Source: Lachnospiraceae bacterium UBA7196 (GTDB taxonomy: Bacteria; Bacillota; Clostridia; Lachnospirales; Lachnospiraceae). From it: a stretch of DNA of 64,000 nucleotides. Position numbers and translations under genes: made by a program. Positions 1 to 9,309 of the stretch are shown piece after piece. Below the pieces are notes generated by a model. It worked only from the letters and a program-made list of their open reading frames with translations. It was not told the origin of the DNA and did not search any database. The stretch spans positions 62,001 through 126,000 of the forward strand of contig DKUU01000021.1 in NCBI GenBank assembly GCA_002490835.1, read 5' to 3'. Numbering within the stretch: the first letter of the stretch is position 1; each line of letters starts with the position of its first letter.

Positions 1-1113
1 CCGTAACTCCTGCGCTTCCACAATGGTATTATGCAGGGAGTGACCGCCGCGAATATAGGCTTTCGTCCCTGCTATCTGTATGCAGGCGCCCATCTTTACA
101 AGCTCCGGCACGATTCGGAACCGGTTTTCGAAAACATCCTCCTCGATGAAACCGTCCTGTCCCGAAACAGCCATTACCACCATAAAGAGAGATTGTAAAT
201 CCGTGGGAAACCCCGGATAGACCGCCGTCGTCAGACCGCCTTCCAGTCTCCTGTCGGCCCGCCCTTCCACCAAAAGGCCGTCCGTTTCCCTTCCCAGTCT
301 GGCGCCAAACCGTTCCGCACAGGCGATCACGCTCTCCATATGCGCACAGGGCGCATCCTGCAAAAATACACGACCGCCGGCACACAGACAGGCTGTCAGA
401 TACGTACCCGCCACGATCCTGTCTGCCGGCACGCGAAAGCGCGTCGGATGCAGTTTCTCCACGCCCTCTATCACCAGACGATCCGTGCCGGCGCCCGCTA
501 TCTTTGCGCCCGCGCAGATCAAAAATTCACACAAAGCCTGTATCTCCGGTTCTCTGGCCGCCGGATGGATGACCGTCTCCCCACTGGCCAGAACCGCCGC
601 CAGAATCAGGTTCTCCGTTACGCCTACGCTCACAAAGGGAAGTTCCTGCACTGTCCCGACAAGCCTTGACGCCTTGGCACAAAACGCCGTCTCCCCCTCC
701 TCGATCTCCACGCCCATACGCCGCAGGGCATATAAGTGCAGGTCGATGGGACGTTTCCCGATCACACAGCCGCCGGGGTATTCCATCGAAACTTCCCCCG
801 TCCGTGCAAGCAGCGCGCCCAAAAGCATGATGGAAGAACGCATGACGCCCACGGAATCGGCCGGCATATCACATTCTGACAGCCGTGTCGTATCCACGCG
901 GATAACGTCCCCCCTCCGCTCGATCTGACAGCCGAGGCTCCGCAAAAGCCGCAGCATATGATACACATCCGCGATATCCGGACAATTTTCTATCTCACAG
1001 ATTCCGTCTGTCAAAAGCGTCGCCGCCAAGATCGGCAGGGAAGCGTTTTTAGAACCCTGTATTTTTGTCTGCCCCGAAAGACTTTTTCCACCATAGATAC
1101 GAACAGCGTCCAT
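1..1113 (-). CDS. murA: UDP-N-acetylglucosamine 1-carboxyvinyltransferase MurA (3' end cut by window)
   Basis: MurA transfers enolpyruvate from PEP to UDP-GlcNAc, the first committed cytoplasmic step of peptidoglycan synthesis. The reading frame gives 371 codons from an ATG at 1113, preceded by a GAGG ribosome site seven bases upstream, and runs off the window edge; the family is about 420 residues, so roughly 50 C-terminal residues are missing. The substrate-binding KNA motif lies at residues 22-24 and the catalytic cysteine at Cys116 in the loop YPGGCVIGKRP, so the enzyme should be fosfomycin-sensitive in type (Cys, not Asp). The PTDLQ motif is also present. It is the last visible gene of the dcw cluster, 71 bases after ftsW. 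Clostridia often carry two MurA copies; which paralogue this is cannot be told here. Confidence 0.95.
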   Translation of the reverse strand, partial: MDAVRIYGGKSLSGQTKIQGSKNASLPILAATLLTDGICEIENCPDIADVYHMLRLLRSLGCQIERRGDVIRVDTTRLSECDMPADSVGVMRSSIMLLGALLARTGEVSMEYPGGCVIGKRPIDLHLYALRRMGVEIEEGETAFCAKASRLVGTVQELPFVSVGVTENLILAAVLASGETVIHPAAREPEIQALCEFLICAGAKIAGAGTDRLVIEGVEKLHPTRFRVPADRIVAGTYLTACLCAGGRVFLQDAPCAHMESVIACAERFGARLGRETDGLLVEGRADRRLEGGLTTAVYPGFPTDLQSLFMVVMAVSGQDGFIEEDVFENRFRIVPELVKMGACIQIAGTKAYIRGGHSLHNTIVEAQELR

Positions 1114-1184
1114 AAAATTACCTCTGTTTCACTTTTATGACCTATTCTATCTATATGGATTTTCGACAAAAAATTATCTTGTCC

Positions 1185-2351
1185 TCACAAATCTTTCAGA
1201 CGTATCCCCTTGGCGACGCTTAATGTTAGTCCGATCTCTATCAAAAGAAACATTACCGACGAACCGCCGTAACTGATGAACGGCAGGGAAATACCGGTGT
1301 TTGGAATGGTGGCCGTGACCACGGCAATGTTTAGGATGACCTGCACCGCAATGTGTCCCATCACGCCGACCACCAGAAGCGCGCCGTAGAGATCCGGCGC
1401 GTTATTCGCTATGATCATCAGCCGCCAGATCAGCATCAAAAACATGATGATGATCGCGATCCCGCCGAACAGTCCCAGTTCCTCACAGATAATGGAAAAA
1501 ATCATATCATTCTGCGCTTCCGGCAAAAAACCGCGCTTCTGCATGCTCTGGCCAAGACCTTTGCCCAGCACGCCGCCGCTGCCGATCGCATAGAGGGCCT
1601 GAATGGTCTGGAAAGCCTTGTCGTTTGCGTAGGCTTCCGGATCCAGCCATGCCAGAATACGGCCGCCGCGGAAGTCCAGCTCATCCACATGCGCCTGCGC
1701 CGTCTGCACCACATAAAATACCACCGCTGCCGCTGCCGCCAGCGTAATGAACGCCAAAATGAAAAACCTTTTATAATCCGGACAGGATACAAACAGCATC
1801 AGCACCGCGATCCCCATGACGATGATCGCCGAGCTTAGGTTATTGGTGATCAGCCACAGCATGAGGGCTACCGGCACAGGGGACAGCAGCACGAACCAGA
1901 ATCCCTTGTTGCCCCGCACCCCTTTCCCCAGCTTACAGATCAGACTGGACAAAAAGATGATCATACCCAGCTTTGCCACCTCCGCCACCTGCAGGGAGAT
2001 GGGTCCTATGTAAAGCCAGCGCGTTGCGCCGCCGGAGCTGTATCCAAAAGGAATGATGAGTAAGATCAGCACCACAGAGCCCAGATAGGCAAGAAGCGCA
2101 AAGCGTTCCCAGAAATGATAGGGAATGTTTGCCACCACCATCATTGCCACCATCCCTAAAATGGAAGCAAAAAGCTGCTGCCTCAGATATTTGGTGGAGT
2201 CTCCCAGCTTCTGATTCGCCTCGTAAGAACTCGAGGAAAACACCATCACGATGCCAAAACCCACCAAAAACAGCACGATGAACAGCAGGCTGTAATCCAT
2301 GAACTTCTCACCTTTATCCTGTTTTCTGCGGGAAGCGTTTCTCTGTGCCAA
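1185..2351 (-). CDS. ftsW: FtsW/SpoVE-family lipid II glycan polymerase
   Basis: This is a SEDS-family membrane protein, the peptidoglycan glycosyltransferase that works with a class B PBP. The 388-residue product has about ten hydrophobic segments and the family's C-terminal signature (NTGISLPFISYGGSS near residues 350-365). The start is uncertain. A TTG at 2351 abuts the murD stop codon directly, giving an 18-residue basic tail, while an ATG at 2300 has the better ribosome site (AAAGGTGAG) and begins MDYSLLF, as many FtsW/SpoVE proteins do. The position between murD and murA, next to two class B PBPs, fits either the vegetative FtsW or the sporulation SpoVE role; the sequence alone does not separate them. 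Confidence 0.93.
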   Translation of the reverse strand: MAQRNASRRKQDKGEKFMDYSLLFIVLFLVGFGIVMVFSSSSYEANQKLGDSTKYLRQQLFASILGMVAMMVVANIPYHFWERFALLAYLGSVVLILLIIPFGYSSGGATRWLYIGPISLQVAEVAKLGMIIFLSSLICKLGKGVRGNKGFWFVLLSPVPVALMLWLITNNLSSAIIVMGIAVLMLFVSCPDYKRFFILAFITLAAAAAVVFYVVQTAQAHVDELDFRGGRILAWLDPEAYANDKAFQTIQALYAIGSGGVLGKGLGQSMQKRGFLPEAQNDMIFSIICEELGLFGGIAIIIMFLMLIWRLMIIANNAPDLYGALLVVGVMGHIAVQVILNIAVVTATIPNTGISLPFISYGGSSVMFLLIEIGLTLSVAKGIRLKDL

Positions 2352-3728
2352 TTAACCGTTCTCCTTTAGCTGTTCTACCATTTCCTTAAATCTTTTTCCC
2401 CTGACCTCGTAGTTTGGAAACATCCCCCAGCTCGCGCAGGCCGGTGAGAGCAGTACCGCGTCTCCGGGTTTTGCCCGCTCCACGCAGACGGCGAAGGCCT
2501 CCTCAAAACTGTCCGCCAGCACGATATCCGACAGACCATGTCTCCTTGCGCAGTCCGCGATTTTTTCCCTTGTCTGTCCGATCAGCACCAGACATTTGAC
2601 CTTACCGTCAAAGGCCTCAATCCACTCGTCATATTCGCTTTGTTTATCGTAACCGCCGCCGATCAACACCGTCGGACGGTCCATCGCCCGGATCCCCTGG
2701 ATCGCCGCGTCCGGATTGGTCCCTTTGGAATCGTTATAAAAATCAACGCCGCGCTTCGTGTCCACAAACTCGATCCGATGCTCCACAGGGGCAAAATCCC
2801 GGACCACCGCGAGGATGGTTTCCATGGGTACGCCCATCGCCTGCGTAACGGCTATCGCCGCCATCACATTCTCCGCGTTGCAGGTTCCCTTAAGCTTCAT
2901 ATCCCGGACATTCATAAGCCGTCTGCCCACGCCGTCTTTCGCCTGAAAGATTTCCTCTCCTTCCAGATAAAAGCCGTCCTCTAACTTTCTTTTTGAAGAA
3001 AACCACACCACCGTGGCCGGACAGCGCGTGCCGAAGTCTCTGGTGTACTCATTTTCGTAATTTAGAACACAAGTTTCCGATTTTGTCTGATTTTTGCAGA
3101 CAGCCTCCTTTGCCGCCGCATAATTTTCCATCGTATGATGACGGTTCAAATGATCGGGAGTAATATTTAAAATCGCTGAAACGGTCGGTTTAAAACGTTC
3201 TATCGTTTCTAGCTGAAAGCTGCTGATCTCCGCCACCGTCACCGTCTTCTCATCAGACGTAAGCGCCGTCAGCGTGTAGGGATTTCCGATATTTCCCACC
3301 ACATCCACATGCCCGCAGACAGCCGCCATGATCTCGCCCACCAGCGTGGTGGTGGTGGTCTTGCCGTTGGTGCCCGTGATCGCGATCACGGAACCTTTTC
3401 CAATCTCATAGGCCAGCTCGATCTCTCCCCAGATCTTCACCCCTCTGCTTCGAAATTCCTCCACGAATACAGTATCTGTAGGAACACCGGGACTTAACAC
3501 CACCAGATCGACCGCCGCCTTCTGTTCCTTGGAAAGCGTGCCGACCGCGATCTCCGCACAGATTCCCGGCTTCAGCTTTGCCCGTACCTCCTCTATCGTC
3601 AATTTTTCATTTTCATCAAACACAAGCGGCTCCGCCCCCACATGCTGCAGGGCCTCCACCGCCCCGGTCCCGCTGATGCCGGAGCCAACCACCAAGACTT
3701 TTTTCCCTCTTAACGTCGATGTTTCCAT
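2352..3728 (-). CDS. murD: UDP-N-acetylmuramoylalanine--D-glutamate ligase MurD
   Basis: MurD adds D-glutamate to UDP-MurNAc-L-Ala in the cytoplasm, using ATP. The Mur ligase P-loop GTNGKTTTTT is visible about 120 residues in, followed by the central-domain motif NITPDHLNRH and the C-terminal motif YNDSKGTNPDA. The N-terminal Rossmann domain starts GKKVLVVGSGISG. I place the start at the ATG at 3728, which shares one base with the mraY stop (TAATG) and sits seven bases after a GGGGG stretch. An ATG six bases upstream, or one at 3758 inside mraY, are alternatives. The gene is coupled at both ends, one-base overlap with mraY and zero gap to ftsW, so translation of all three is probably linked. 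Confidence 0.95.
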   Translation of the reverse strand: METSTLRGKKVLVVGSGISGTGAVEALQHVGAEPLVFDENEKLTIEEVRAKLKPGICAEIAVGTLSKEQKAAVDLVVLSPGVPTDTVFVEEFRSRGVKIWGEIELAYEIGKGSVIAITGTNGKTTTTTLVGEIMAAVCGHVDVVGNIGNPYTLTALTSDEKTVTVAEISSFQLETIERFKPTVSAILNITPDHLNRHHTMENYAAAKEAVCKNQTKSETCVLNYENEYTRDFGTRCPATVVWFSSKRKLEDGFYLEGEEIFQAKDGVGRRLMNVRDMKLKGTCNAENVMAAIAVTQAMGVPMETILAVVRDFAPVEHRIEFVDTKRGVDFYNDSKGTNPDAAIQGIRAMDRPTVLIGGGYDKQSEYDEWIEAFDGKVKCLVLIGQTREKIADCARRHGLSDIVLADSFEEAFAVCVERAKPGDAVLLSPACASWGMFPNYEVRGKRFKEMVEQLKENG

Positions 3729-4687
3729 TACCATACCCCCATCAATGCGATCAGGCACAGCAGGGCCGTCACAATCGAAAATACAGCCACCACCCTGGTC
3801 TCCGACCAGCCGCAGAGCTCAAAATGGTGGTGGATCGGCGCCATCTTAAAGATCCGCTTGCCGCCCGTCAGCTTAAAATAGGAAATCTGCAAAATGTCTG
3901 ACATGACTTCCACCAGATAGATAAAGCCCACGATTGCGATAAAGATCGGCATCTGCATCATATAGGCTGCCGCTGCCACAAAACCGCCCAGCGCCAAAGA
4001 GCCGGTATCGCCCATAAAGACACTTGCCGGATGCACATTGAACAAAAGGAAACCCAAAAGGGCGCCCACCACCGCACAGGTGATCGGCTCAATGCCGCTG
4101 TCCGTCCCGATCGCCACCACCGTAAAGAAGGTCGCCACCAGCACGGTCACGGAACTTGCCAAGCCGTCCAGCCCATCCGTAAAGTTGGTGCCGTTCACCG
4201 TACCGATGACAATGAAAAACAGGATCGGGATATTCCACCAGCCAAAATCCAGATAAGTCCCATCCATAAAAGGTACTTTCATCTCCAACGACACATCCGT
4301 ATAGTGCAGCAGATAATAGACAAAAATCCCTGTCACCACCACCTGCAGGCTGAATTTCTGCCAGACTCTAAGCCCCATGGAGCGCTTTAGGACCACTTTG
4401 ATATAATCGTCCAGAAAACCTACCAGTCCAAAGCCCATCGTGAGAAACAGAACCGGTATGATGCTCGGATAATCGCGCACAAAAAGCAGGGAGGTCGCCA
4501 CCACACTGATCAGAATGAGGATACCGCCCATGGTGGGGGTACCGTTCTTTTTTAAGTGACTCTCGGGCCCTTCTGTCCGCTCCGTCTGCCCTACTTTGAG
4601 ACGCCTTAAAAAGGGGATCACAAGCGGCCCCAGAAATACGCTGATCGCGAAGGAAACCATCACGGAAATTAGAATAACGCTGTTCAT
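3728..4687 (-). CDS. mraY: Phospho-N-acetylmuramoyl-pentapeptide transferase MraY
   Basis: MraY makes lipid I by moving phospho-MurNAc-pentapeptide to undecaprenyl phosphate at the inner face of the membrane. The 319-residue protein has about ten membrane segments and all the family signatures: the FLDDYIK aspartates near residue 90, NFTDGLDGL near 170, and the histidine triad in MAPIHHHFE near 285. The length is normal. The gene lies 79 bases after the second PBP and overlaps the probable murD start by one base. The order PBP-mraY-murD-ftsW is the usual dcw order without murF and murE; a murE homologue is found separately at 57,975-59,444. Confidence 0.97.
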   Translation of the reverse strand: MNSVILISVMVSFAISVFLGPLVIPFLRRLKVGQTERTEGPESHLKKNGTPTMGGILILISVVATSLLFVRDYPSIIPVLFLTMGFGLVGFLDDYIKVVLKRSMGLRVWQKFSLQVVVTGIFVYYLLHYTDVSLEMKVPFMDGTYLDFGWWNIPILFFIVIGTVNGTNFTDGLDGLASSVTVLVATFFTVVAIGTDSGIEPITCAVVGALLGFLLFNVHPASVFMGDTGSLALGGFVAAAAYMMQMPIFIAIVGFIYLVEVMSDILQISYFKLTGGKRIFKMAPIHHHFELCGWSETRVVAVFSIVTALLCLIALMGVW

Positions 4688-4766
4688 TATTGTCCTCTTT
4701 TATTTTAAATAATTATTTATTCCATGCCCGTATAAGCAGATTCGGAATGCTTATAGGGATATCTTA

Positions 4767-6500
4767 CTACTTTTTTTCCAAATAGGGAAGGATGTTTTCA
4801 AACAGCTGCCTGACGACCGGCGCCGCGATCTGGCCGCCGTAGTAGGTGCCCTGCGGATTGTGGATGATCACCAGCGCCAGCACCTGCGGATCGTCCGCCG
4901 GTGAAAACCCCAGAAAAGACGCGATATATTTACCGCTTCCGCGGGGCAGGGTCTGACTGGTAGCGGTCTTGCCGCCCACGCGGTATCCTTCCACCGCACC
5001 GTTTCGGCCGCTCCCGTCCGCCACCACCTGCTCTAAGATATAGCGCATGGTCGCGGAAGTTTCCGCCGACACCACATCATCTCTCACCGGATAGGTAAAA
5101 GACTGGCTGTCTGTCCCGTCCGTCGTGACCGCCCGTACCGCGAAATGCGGCGTAATACGCCTGCCGCCGTTCACGATGGAAGCTGCCGTAGTGGCAAGCT
5201 GGATGGGCGTGATCTGGAAGGACTGCCCAAAGGAGATGGTCGCCAGCTCCACCGGCCCGATATTCTCCATCTTGTGCATGATGGTCCCGGCTTCCCCCGG
5301 CAGGTCGATCCCCGTCTTGTCAAGGAGCCCGAACTGCTTGAAATACGAGTAAAACCGCTCCACCCCGATCCGTAATCCCACCGTGATAAAGACAGGGTTG
5401 CAGGAATTCATGGTACCCTGTACGAAATCTTCCGCACCGTGGCCGCCGACCTTATGACAGCGTATTCTTCTGTCCTCCACCATAATGAAGCCCGGACAGC
5501 TAAAGGTGTCCGTCGTCTTCACCGCCCCGGATTCTAAGCCTGCCGCCGCCGTGATGATCTTAAAGGTGGAACCGGGCTCGTAGGTATCGTTGATACAGCC
5601 GTTTCGCCACATCGCATTCAACAGTTCCTGCCTCTTTTTCTCGGAAAAGGCCGAGGCGTCCATGCCGTTTGGCAGGGTGTAAGGATTGTTTAAGTCGAAC
5701 TCCGGCACATCCGCCATCGCCAGAATCTCCCCGTTCTGCGGATTCATCACCAGAATGGAAACGCGGTCGGCTTCCTTGGTCTCCATCGTCTGCAGGGCAA
5801 GCTGGGTGGCGTAACTCTGGATATTGATATCCAGACTGACATAGAGGTCGCGGCCGTTCACCGGTTCTACGCGTTCTTCCCCCTCCTCGTCCTGCTCCAC
5901 GCCCTTGGCGTCCGTCACCGTTAAGATGGTTCCCGCTTCTCCTTTCAGATATTCCTCATAAATCACCTCAAGACCGATAATGCCCTGATTGTCCCCGCCC
6001 GTAAAGCCGAGCGCCTTGGAAGCAAGCGAACCGTAGGGATAATAACGTTTGTAATCCTCATCCACCTTGACGCCGGGAAGCGCTCTGGCCCTGATGACGT
6101 CGCCCGTTTCCTTATCTACGTTGCTCTTGATCTTTTCAATGGAAGAATATTTTTCCACCCGCTTTCTGACATATTCTTCTGAGAGTCCAAGCTCGTCAGA
6201 AAGGACCGCCACCACCTCGTCCGCATTTTTGATCTGGCTGTGGATGACGGACACGGTACATACCGTCTTATTGTCCGCAAGAATCTTGCCGTTTGCGTCT
6301 ATGATGCGCCCTCTGGCCGCTTTGATGCTGCGCTCCCGTTCGTGAAGCTCTCTGGCCTTCATGCTGTAATATTCGGACTGAAAGACCATCAGATAAAAAA
6401 GCCTCGCCGCCAATCCCAGAAAAACCAGCATACACAGGAAGAACACCGTCACGATCTTGCTCCTGTGGTAGGTCTTTTGGTTCATCCTGTTTTCCATCAA
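4767..6500 (-). CDS. Class B penicillin-binding protein (FtsI/SpoVD type) with a KTA variant third motif
   Basis: This is a bitopic transpeptidase of 577 residues: a short cytoplasmic tail, one membrane helix at about residues 17-37, a dimerisation domain, then the transpeptidase domain. The nucleophile motif STFK is at Ser311 and SCN at 366-368. The third active-site motif reads Lys511-Thr-Ala instead of the near-universal KTG, within VGGKTATSQTLPRG; the bases clearly encode GCT alanine. No PASTA domain is present. The start is TTG at 6500 or the adjacent ATG at 6497, behind GAGG. It follows a second class B PBP by 67 bases, and the two share only the general fold, so one is likely FtsI for division and the other SpoVD-like or an elongation enzyme. 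The assignment of roles is inference. Confidence 0.9.
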   Translation of the reverse strand: MMENRMNQKTYHRSKIVTVFFLCMLVFLGLAARLFYLMVFQSEYYSMKARELHERERSIKAARGRIIDANGKILADNKTVCTVSVIHSQIKNADEVVAVLSDELGLSEEYVRKRVEKYSSIEKIKSNVDKETGDVIRARALPGVKVDEDYKRYYPYGSLASKALGFTGGDNQGIIGLEVIYEEYLKGEAGTILTVTDAKGVEQDEEGEERVEPVNGRDLYVSLDINIQSYATQLALQTMETKEADRVSILVMNPQNGEILAMADVPEFDLNNPYTLPNGMDASAFSEKKRQELLNAMWRNGCINDTYEPGSTFKIITAAAGLESGAVKTTDTFSCPGFIMVEDRRIRCHKVGGHGAEDFVQGTMNSCNPVFITVGLRIGVERFYSYFKQFGLLDKTGIDLPGEAGTIMHKMENIGPVELATISFGQSFQITPIQLATTAASIVNGGRRITPHFAVRAVTTDGTDSQSFTYPVRDDVVSAETSATMRYILEQVVADGSGRNGAVEGYRVGGKTATSQTLPRGSGKYIASFLGFSPADDPQVLALVIIHNPQGTYYGGQIAAPVVRQLFENILPYLEKK

Positions 6501-6567
6501 TAGAAAACCTCATAAAAAGGGTTTACTACAATCTATTATCCTTTCTCTGAGGTTATTCTCACTTCCG

Positions 6568-8841
6568 TTATTCTGTTCCCTCCGGCTCATCCTGCGCAGG
6601 CCCCTCGCCAGACGTTTCCGGCGTATCATCCAAAAGGCTGCCGCCCAGCACTGTGCCAAGTTCCGGATCGACGTATGCGCCCGTCTCAGGGTCAACCAGA
6701 TATCCTGTCTCAGGATCTTTGGGAAAGCTTCTCCATGATTCATCCGGCTGCGGCGGTTCTTCCGGCTGTTTTTCACTGCCTGTTTCACCTTCGTCCTGCT
6801 TCCCGTCCCCTTCGCCGCCCTCTGCAGTCTCCGGATCGATGGGATTGCCGTCCTCGTCTAACTGCGGCTCCTGTGTTTCCTGCGGCGTCCTGATCTGAAT
6901 TTCCAGTTCCGCAAGCTCCTCCCGCTCCTTATCGGAGAGTTCCTCCGTCATAAAGATATTCAGGTAAGGCAGCACCTCCGTTAAAACCTTTTTGACGATC
7001 CCCGTCGCATGTTTCGCATCATCCTGAAGCCCCAGCGGCACATTCGGTCTGTCCACCACTACATAGATCGCGATCTGCGGGTCATCCGCCGGCGCATAGC
7101 CCATGAAAGACACCACATACTCTTCGTTGCCGCGGGGCAGCGTCTCCGCCGTTCCCGTCTTGCCGCCGATCATATAGCCTGCGGGCCTCGCCGTCTTTCC
7201 GGTTCCGTTCTCCCCCGTCACCACCGTATTGCAGTACTCCAGTATGGTGTCGCTGGTGGAGCGCGAAACCGTCTGCTTTAAGAGCCTCGGTTCCACATTC
7301 TCGATGGTTGCGCCCTCCGCCGTCGTGATCCGGGAGACCATATGGGGCGCATAGTAGTTGCCGCCGTTGATCAGGGAACAGAACCCCGTGATCATCTGGA
7401 TCATGGTCGCGTTAAAGCTCTGTCCGAAAGAGTTAGTGGCAAGGTCAGTCATGCCGATATTGCTTTTATTATAGACCATGCTGGCCGTGCGCGCCTCGCC
7501 CGCCAGATCGATATTCGTCTTTAATCCAAAACCGAAGGTATGCTGATACTCCACAAACTGTTCTTTCCCCAAGGCGAAAGCCACGTTCATCAAGACCACG
7601 TTGCAGGAGCGCTCGATCCCCTCCTGCACCGTAAGCACGCCGTCTCCAAATCTCTGATGGCACTTGATCTCATGGTCTCCCACATGGAGCTTTCCCTCGC
7701 AGAGGTAGGTCTCGTTCCCGGTAATGGAACCGCTCTCCAAGGCCGCCGCCACCGTAAAAGGCTTTGCCACCGAACCCGGCTCATAAGAGTCCACGATGCA
7801 GAAATTTTTCCACAGAGCGTTCAGATGCTGGTACATGACCTGATCGTTCATGCCCTCCAAGGCTTCCCCGGTCACATATTCTCCCGCTACTTTTTTCCCC
7901 TCCTCATCGAGAAGCGGCATTCCTATGAGATTATCCGTATTTCTGACATCGTTTAAGTCAAAGTCGGGATAGCTGGCCATCGCAAGAATCCCCGCTGTAT
8001 CCACGTCCATAATGATGCAGCCGATGTTCTGCGCGCCGTTTCCGGGCCTTGCGTTGTCCTTGTATTCTTCGTTGTACTGCCGAAGGTATTTTTCCACGAT
8101 GGTCTGGATATTGGCGTCGATGGTAAGCTGAATGTTATTGCCGTCTCTGGCGGCAATGGTGGTGCGCTCCAGCGTCGAGTCGTCGTTCAAATACCCGTAC
8201 TCCCTGCCGTTTGTACCGCTTAAAATTTCATTGTAATATTCTTCCAGCCCATAAGTACCCGCATTGTCCCCCGTGGTGAAACCGATCACGTCGCAGGCGA
8301 GCCGCCCGTTCGGATACTCCCTCTTGTATTCGTTCTCAAACCACACGCCCCTGATGTTTGCGCCCAGTTCTTCATCCGCGCTAAACTCCTCAAAGGCCGT
8401 CTTTTTCTCATACGGCACCCGCTTTGCCATCACATAGTAAGAAGAATCCGGATGCGTGGCAATATAGTTTCTCACTGTACTGGCATCAATATCAAAAAAA
8501 CGGTTCAGCGCGCTTAAAGTAGGCTCCAGATAATCCTCCTTGCGAAGCAGCAGCTTCGTGTCCAGAATTACGTTGTAAACCTTATTGCTGACCGCTAAAA
8601 CCGTGCCGTTTGCATCCACGATCTCCCCGCGCTTAAACGGTATGATCGTAGAATCGTACTCCTGATGCGACAATACCTGCTTTTTATACTCCTCGCCATT
8701 GTCCCTGTTGATCAAAAATAAGCGCACGCTGAGCCCTACAAAAGCCGCCAGTATAAAAAGAAACAGTACCAGCAGCTTTTTTTGCATCTTTATCGTAAAT
8801 TTTAATACGTCGTTTCGTTTTCCTCTCTGCCTGCTCAACAA
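6568..8841 (-). CDS. Class B penicillin-binding protein with long acidic C-terminal tail
   Basis: A 757-residue bitopic transpeptidase, longer than its neighbour. It has a membrane helix at about residues 22-44, a dimerisation domain (GxxGLEEYYN style) and a transpeptidase domain with SVAK at Ser357, an SCN motif, and a normal KTG at Lys561. After about residue 640 the protein ends in a roughly 120-residue extracellular tail rich in Asp, Glu, Pro and Gly, in which DPETG-like units recur; no PASTA fold is recognisable. The start is a TTG at 8841 with AGGTGATT just upstream. Its place directly after the ftsL-like gene is that of ftsI/pbpB in other Firmicutes, so it is the better candidate for the division transpeptidase. 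That role is inferred from order, not shown. Confidence 0.9.
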   Translation of the reverse strand: MLSRQRGKRNDVLKFTIKMQKKLLVLFLFILAAFVGLSVRLFLINRDNGEEYKKQVLSHQEYDSTIIPFKRGEIVDANGTVLAVSNKVYNVILDTKLLLRKEDYLEPTLSALNRFFDIDASTVRNYIATHPDSSYYVMAKRVPYEKKTAFEEFSADEELGANIRGVWFENEYKREYPNGRLACDVIGFTTGDNAGTYGLEEYYNEILSGTNGREYGYLNDDSTLERTTIAARDGNNIQLTIDANIQTIVEKYLRQYNEEYKDNARPGNGAQNIGCIIMDVDTAGILAMASYPDFDLNDVRNTDNLIGMPLLDEEGKKVAGEYVTGEALEGMNDQVMYQHLNALWKNFCIVDSYEPGSVAKPFTVAAALESGSITGNETYLCEGKLHVGDHEIKCHQRFGDGVLTVQEGIERSCNVVLMNVAFALGKEQFVEYQHTFGFGLKTNIDLAGEARTASMVYNKSNIGMTDLATNSFGQSFNATMIQMITGFCSLINGGNYYAPHMVSRITTAEGATIENVEPRLLKQTVSRSTSDTILEYCNTVVTGENGTGKTARPAGYMIGGKTGTAETLPRGNEEYVVSFMGYAPADDPQIAIYVVVDRPNVPLGLQDDAKHATGIVKKVLTEVLPYLNIFMTEELSDKEREELAELEIQIRTPQETQEPQLDEDGNPIDPETAEGGEGDGKQDEGETGSEKQPEEPPQPDESWRSFPKDPETGYLVDPETGAYVDPELGTVLGGSLLDDTPETSGEGPAQDEPEGTE

Positions 8842-8850
8842 ATCACCTGC

Positions 8851-9309
8851 TTATTCTTTCTTGGGGATCTCCGCCATCTGCTTCACATAGTCGCTGTTCT
8901 CGCTGGTAAAGGAAACGATCTGCCCCTCTCTCGCGTACTGCATGCCAAGCTCCTGAATCGCGATCCTTCTGATCTCCTCCAGATCCACATTGCTGCTGAT
9001 CCTTGTGTAGTCCTCCTCGTTTGCGACCTTGAGGGCGTTAAGTTGCCGCTCCAGCGAAGCGATATGCTTCACACTGTTCGTAATATCCGACTGTAAACCG
9101 ATATAGTACACCAAGATCATGCCTGCAGCCACCAAAGCCGCGCTTAAGAACAGGACATAACCGGCGTTCATATGCTTCGCCCGGTCCCTGTTTTTTCTCA
9201 CACTGTTATTGACTTTCTTTTTCGGCCTCTCCGGCATCTGCCTGACAGGCTGCGCCTTCCTGACCGTATTTCCATCTACATAGTAAGCATTTTGCCTTGT
9301 CGCCTTCAT
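8851..9309 (-). CDS. ftsL: FtsL/DivIC-like cell division protein
   Basis: A 152-residue bitopic protein with a strongly basic N-terminal region (PKKKVNNSVRKNRDRAKH), one membrane helix at about 48-70 and then a short coiled-coil-like stretch, the architecture of FtsL and DivIC. Such proteins hold the divisome together with FtsQ/DivIB and activate the FtsW-FtsI pair. Sequence identity in this family is low, so the call rests on architecture and position. It overlaps rsmH by four bases (ATGA) and is followed after nine bases by the PBP gene, exactly the place of ftsL in the dcw cluster. DivIC is the alternative, though that gene usually lies elsewhere. Confidence 0.8.
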   Translation of the reverse strand: MKATRQNAYYVDGNTVRKAQPVRQMPERPKKKVNNSVRKNRDRAKHMNAGYVLFLSAALVAAGMILVYYIGLQSDITNSVKHIASLERQLNALKVANEEDYTRISSNVDLEEIRRIAIQELGMQYAREGQIVSFTSENSDYVKQMAEIPKKE

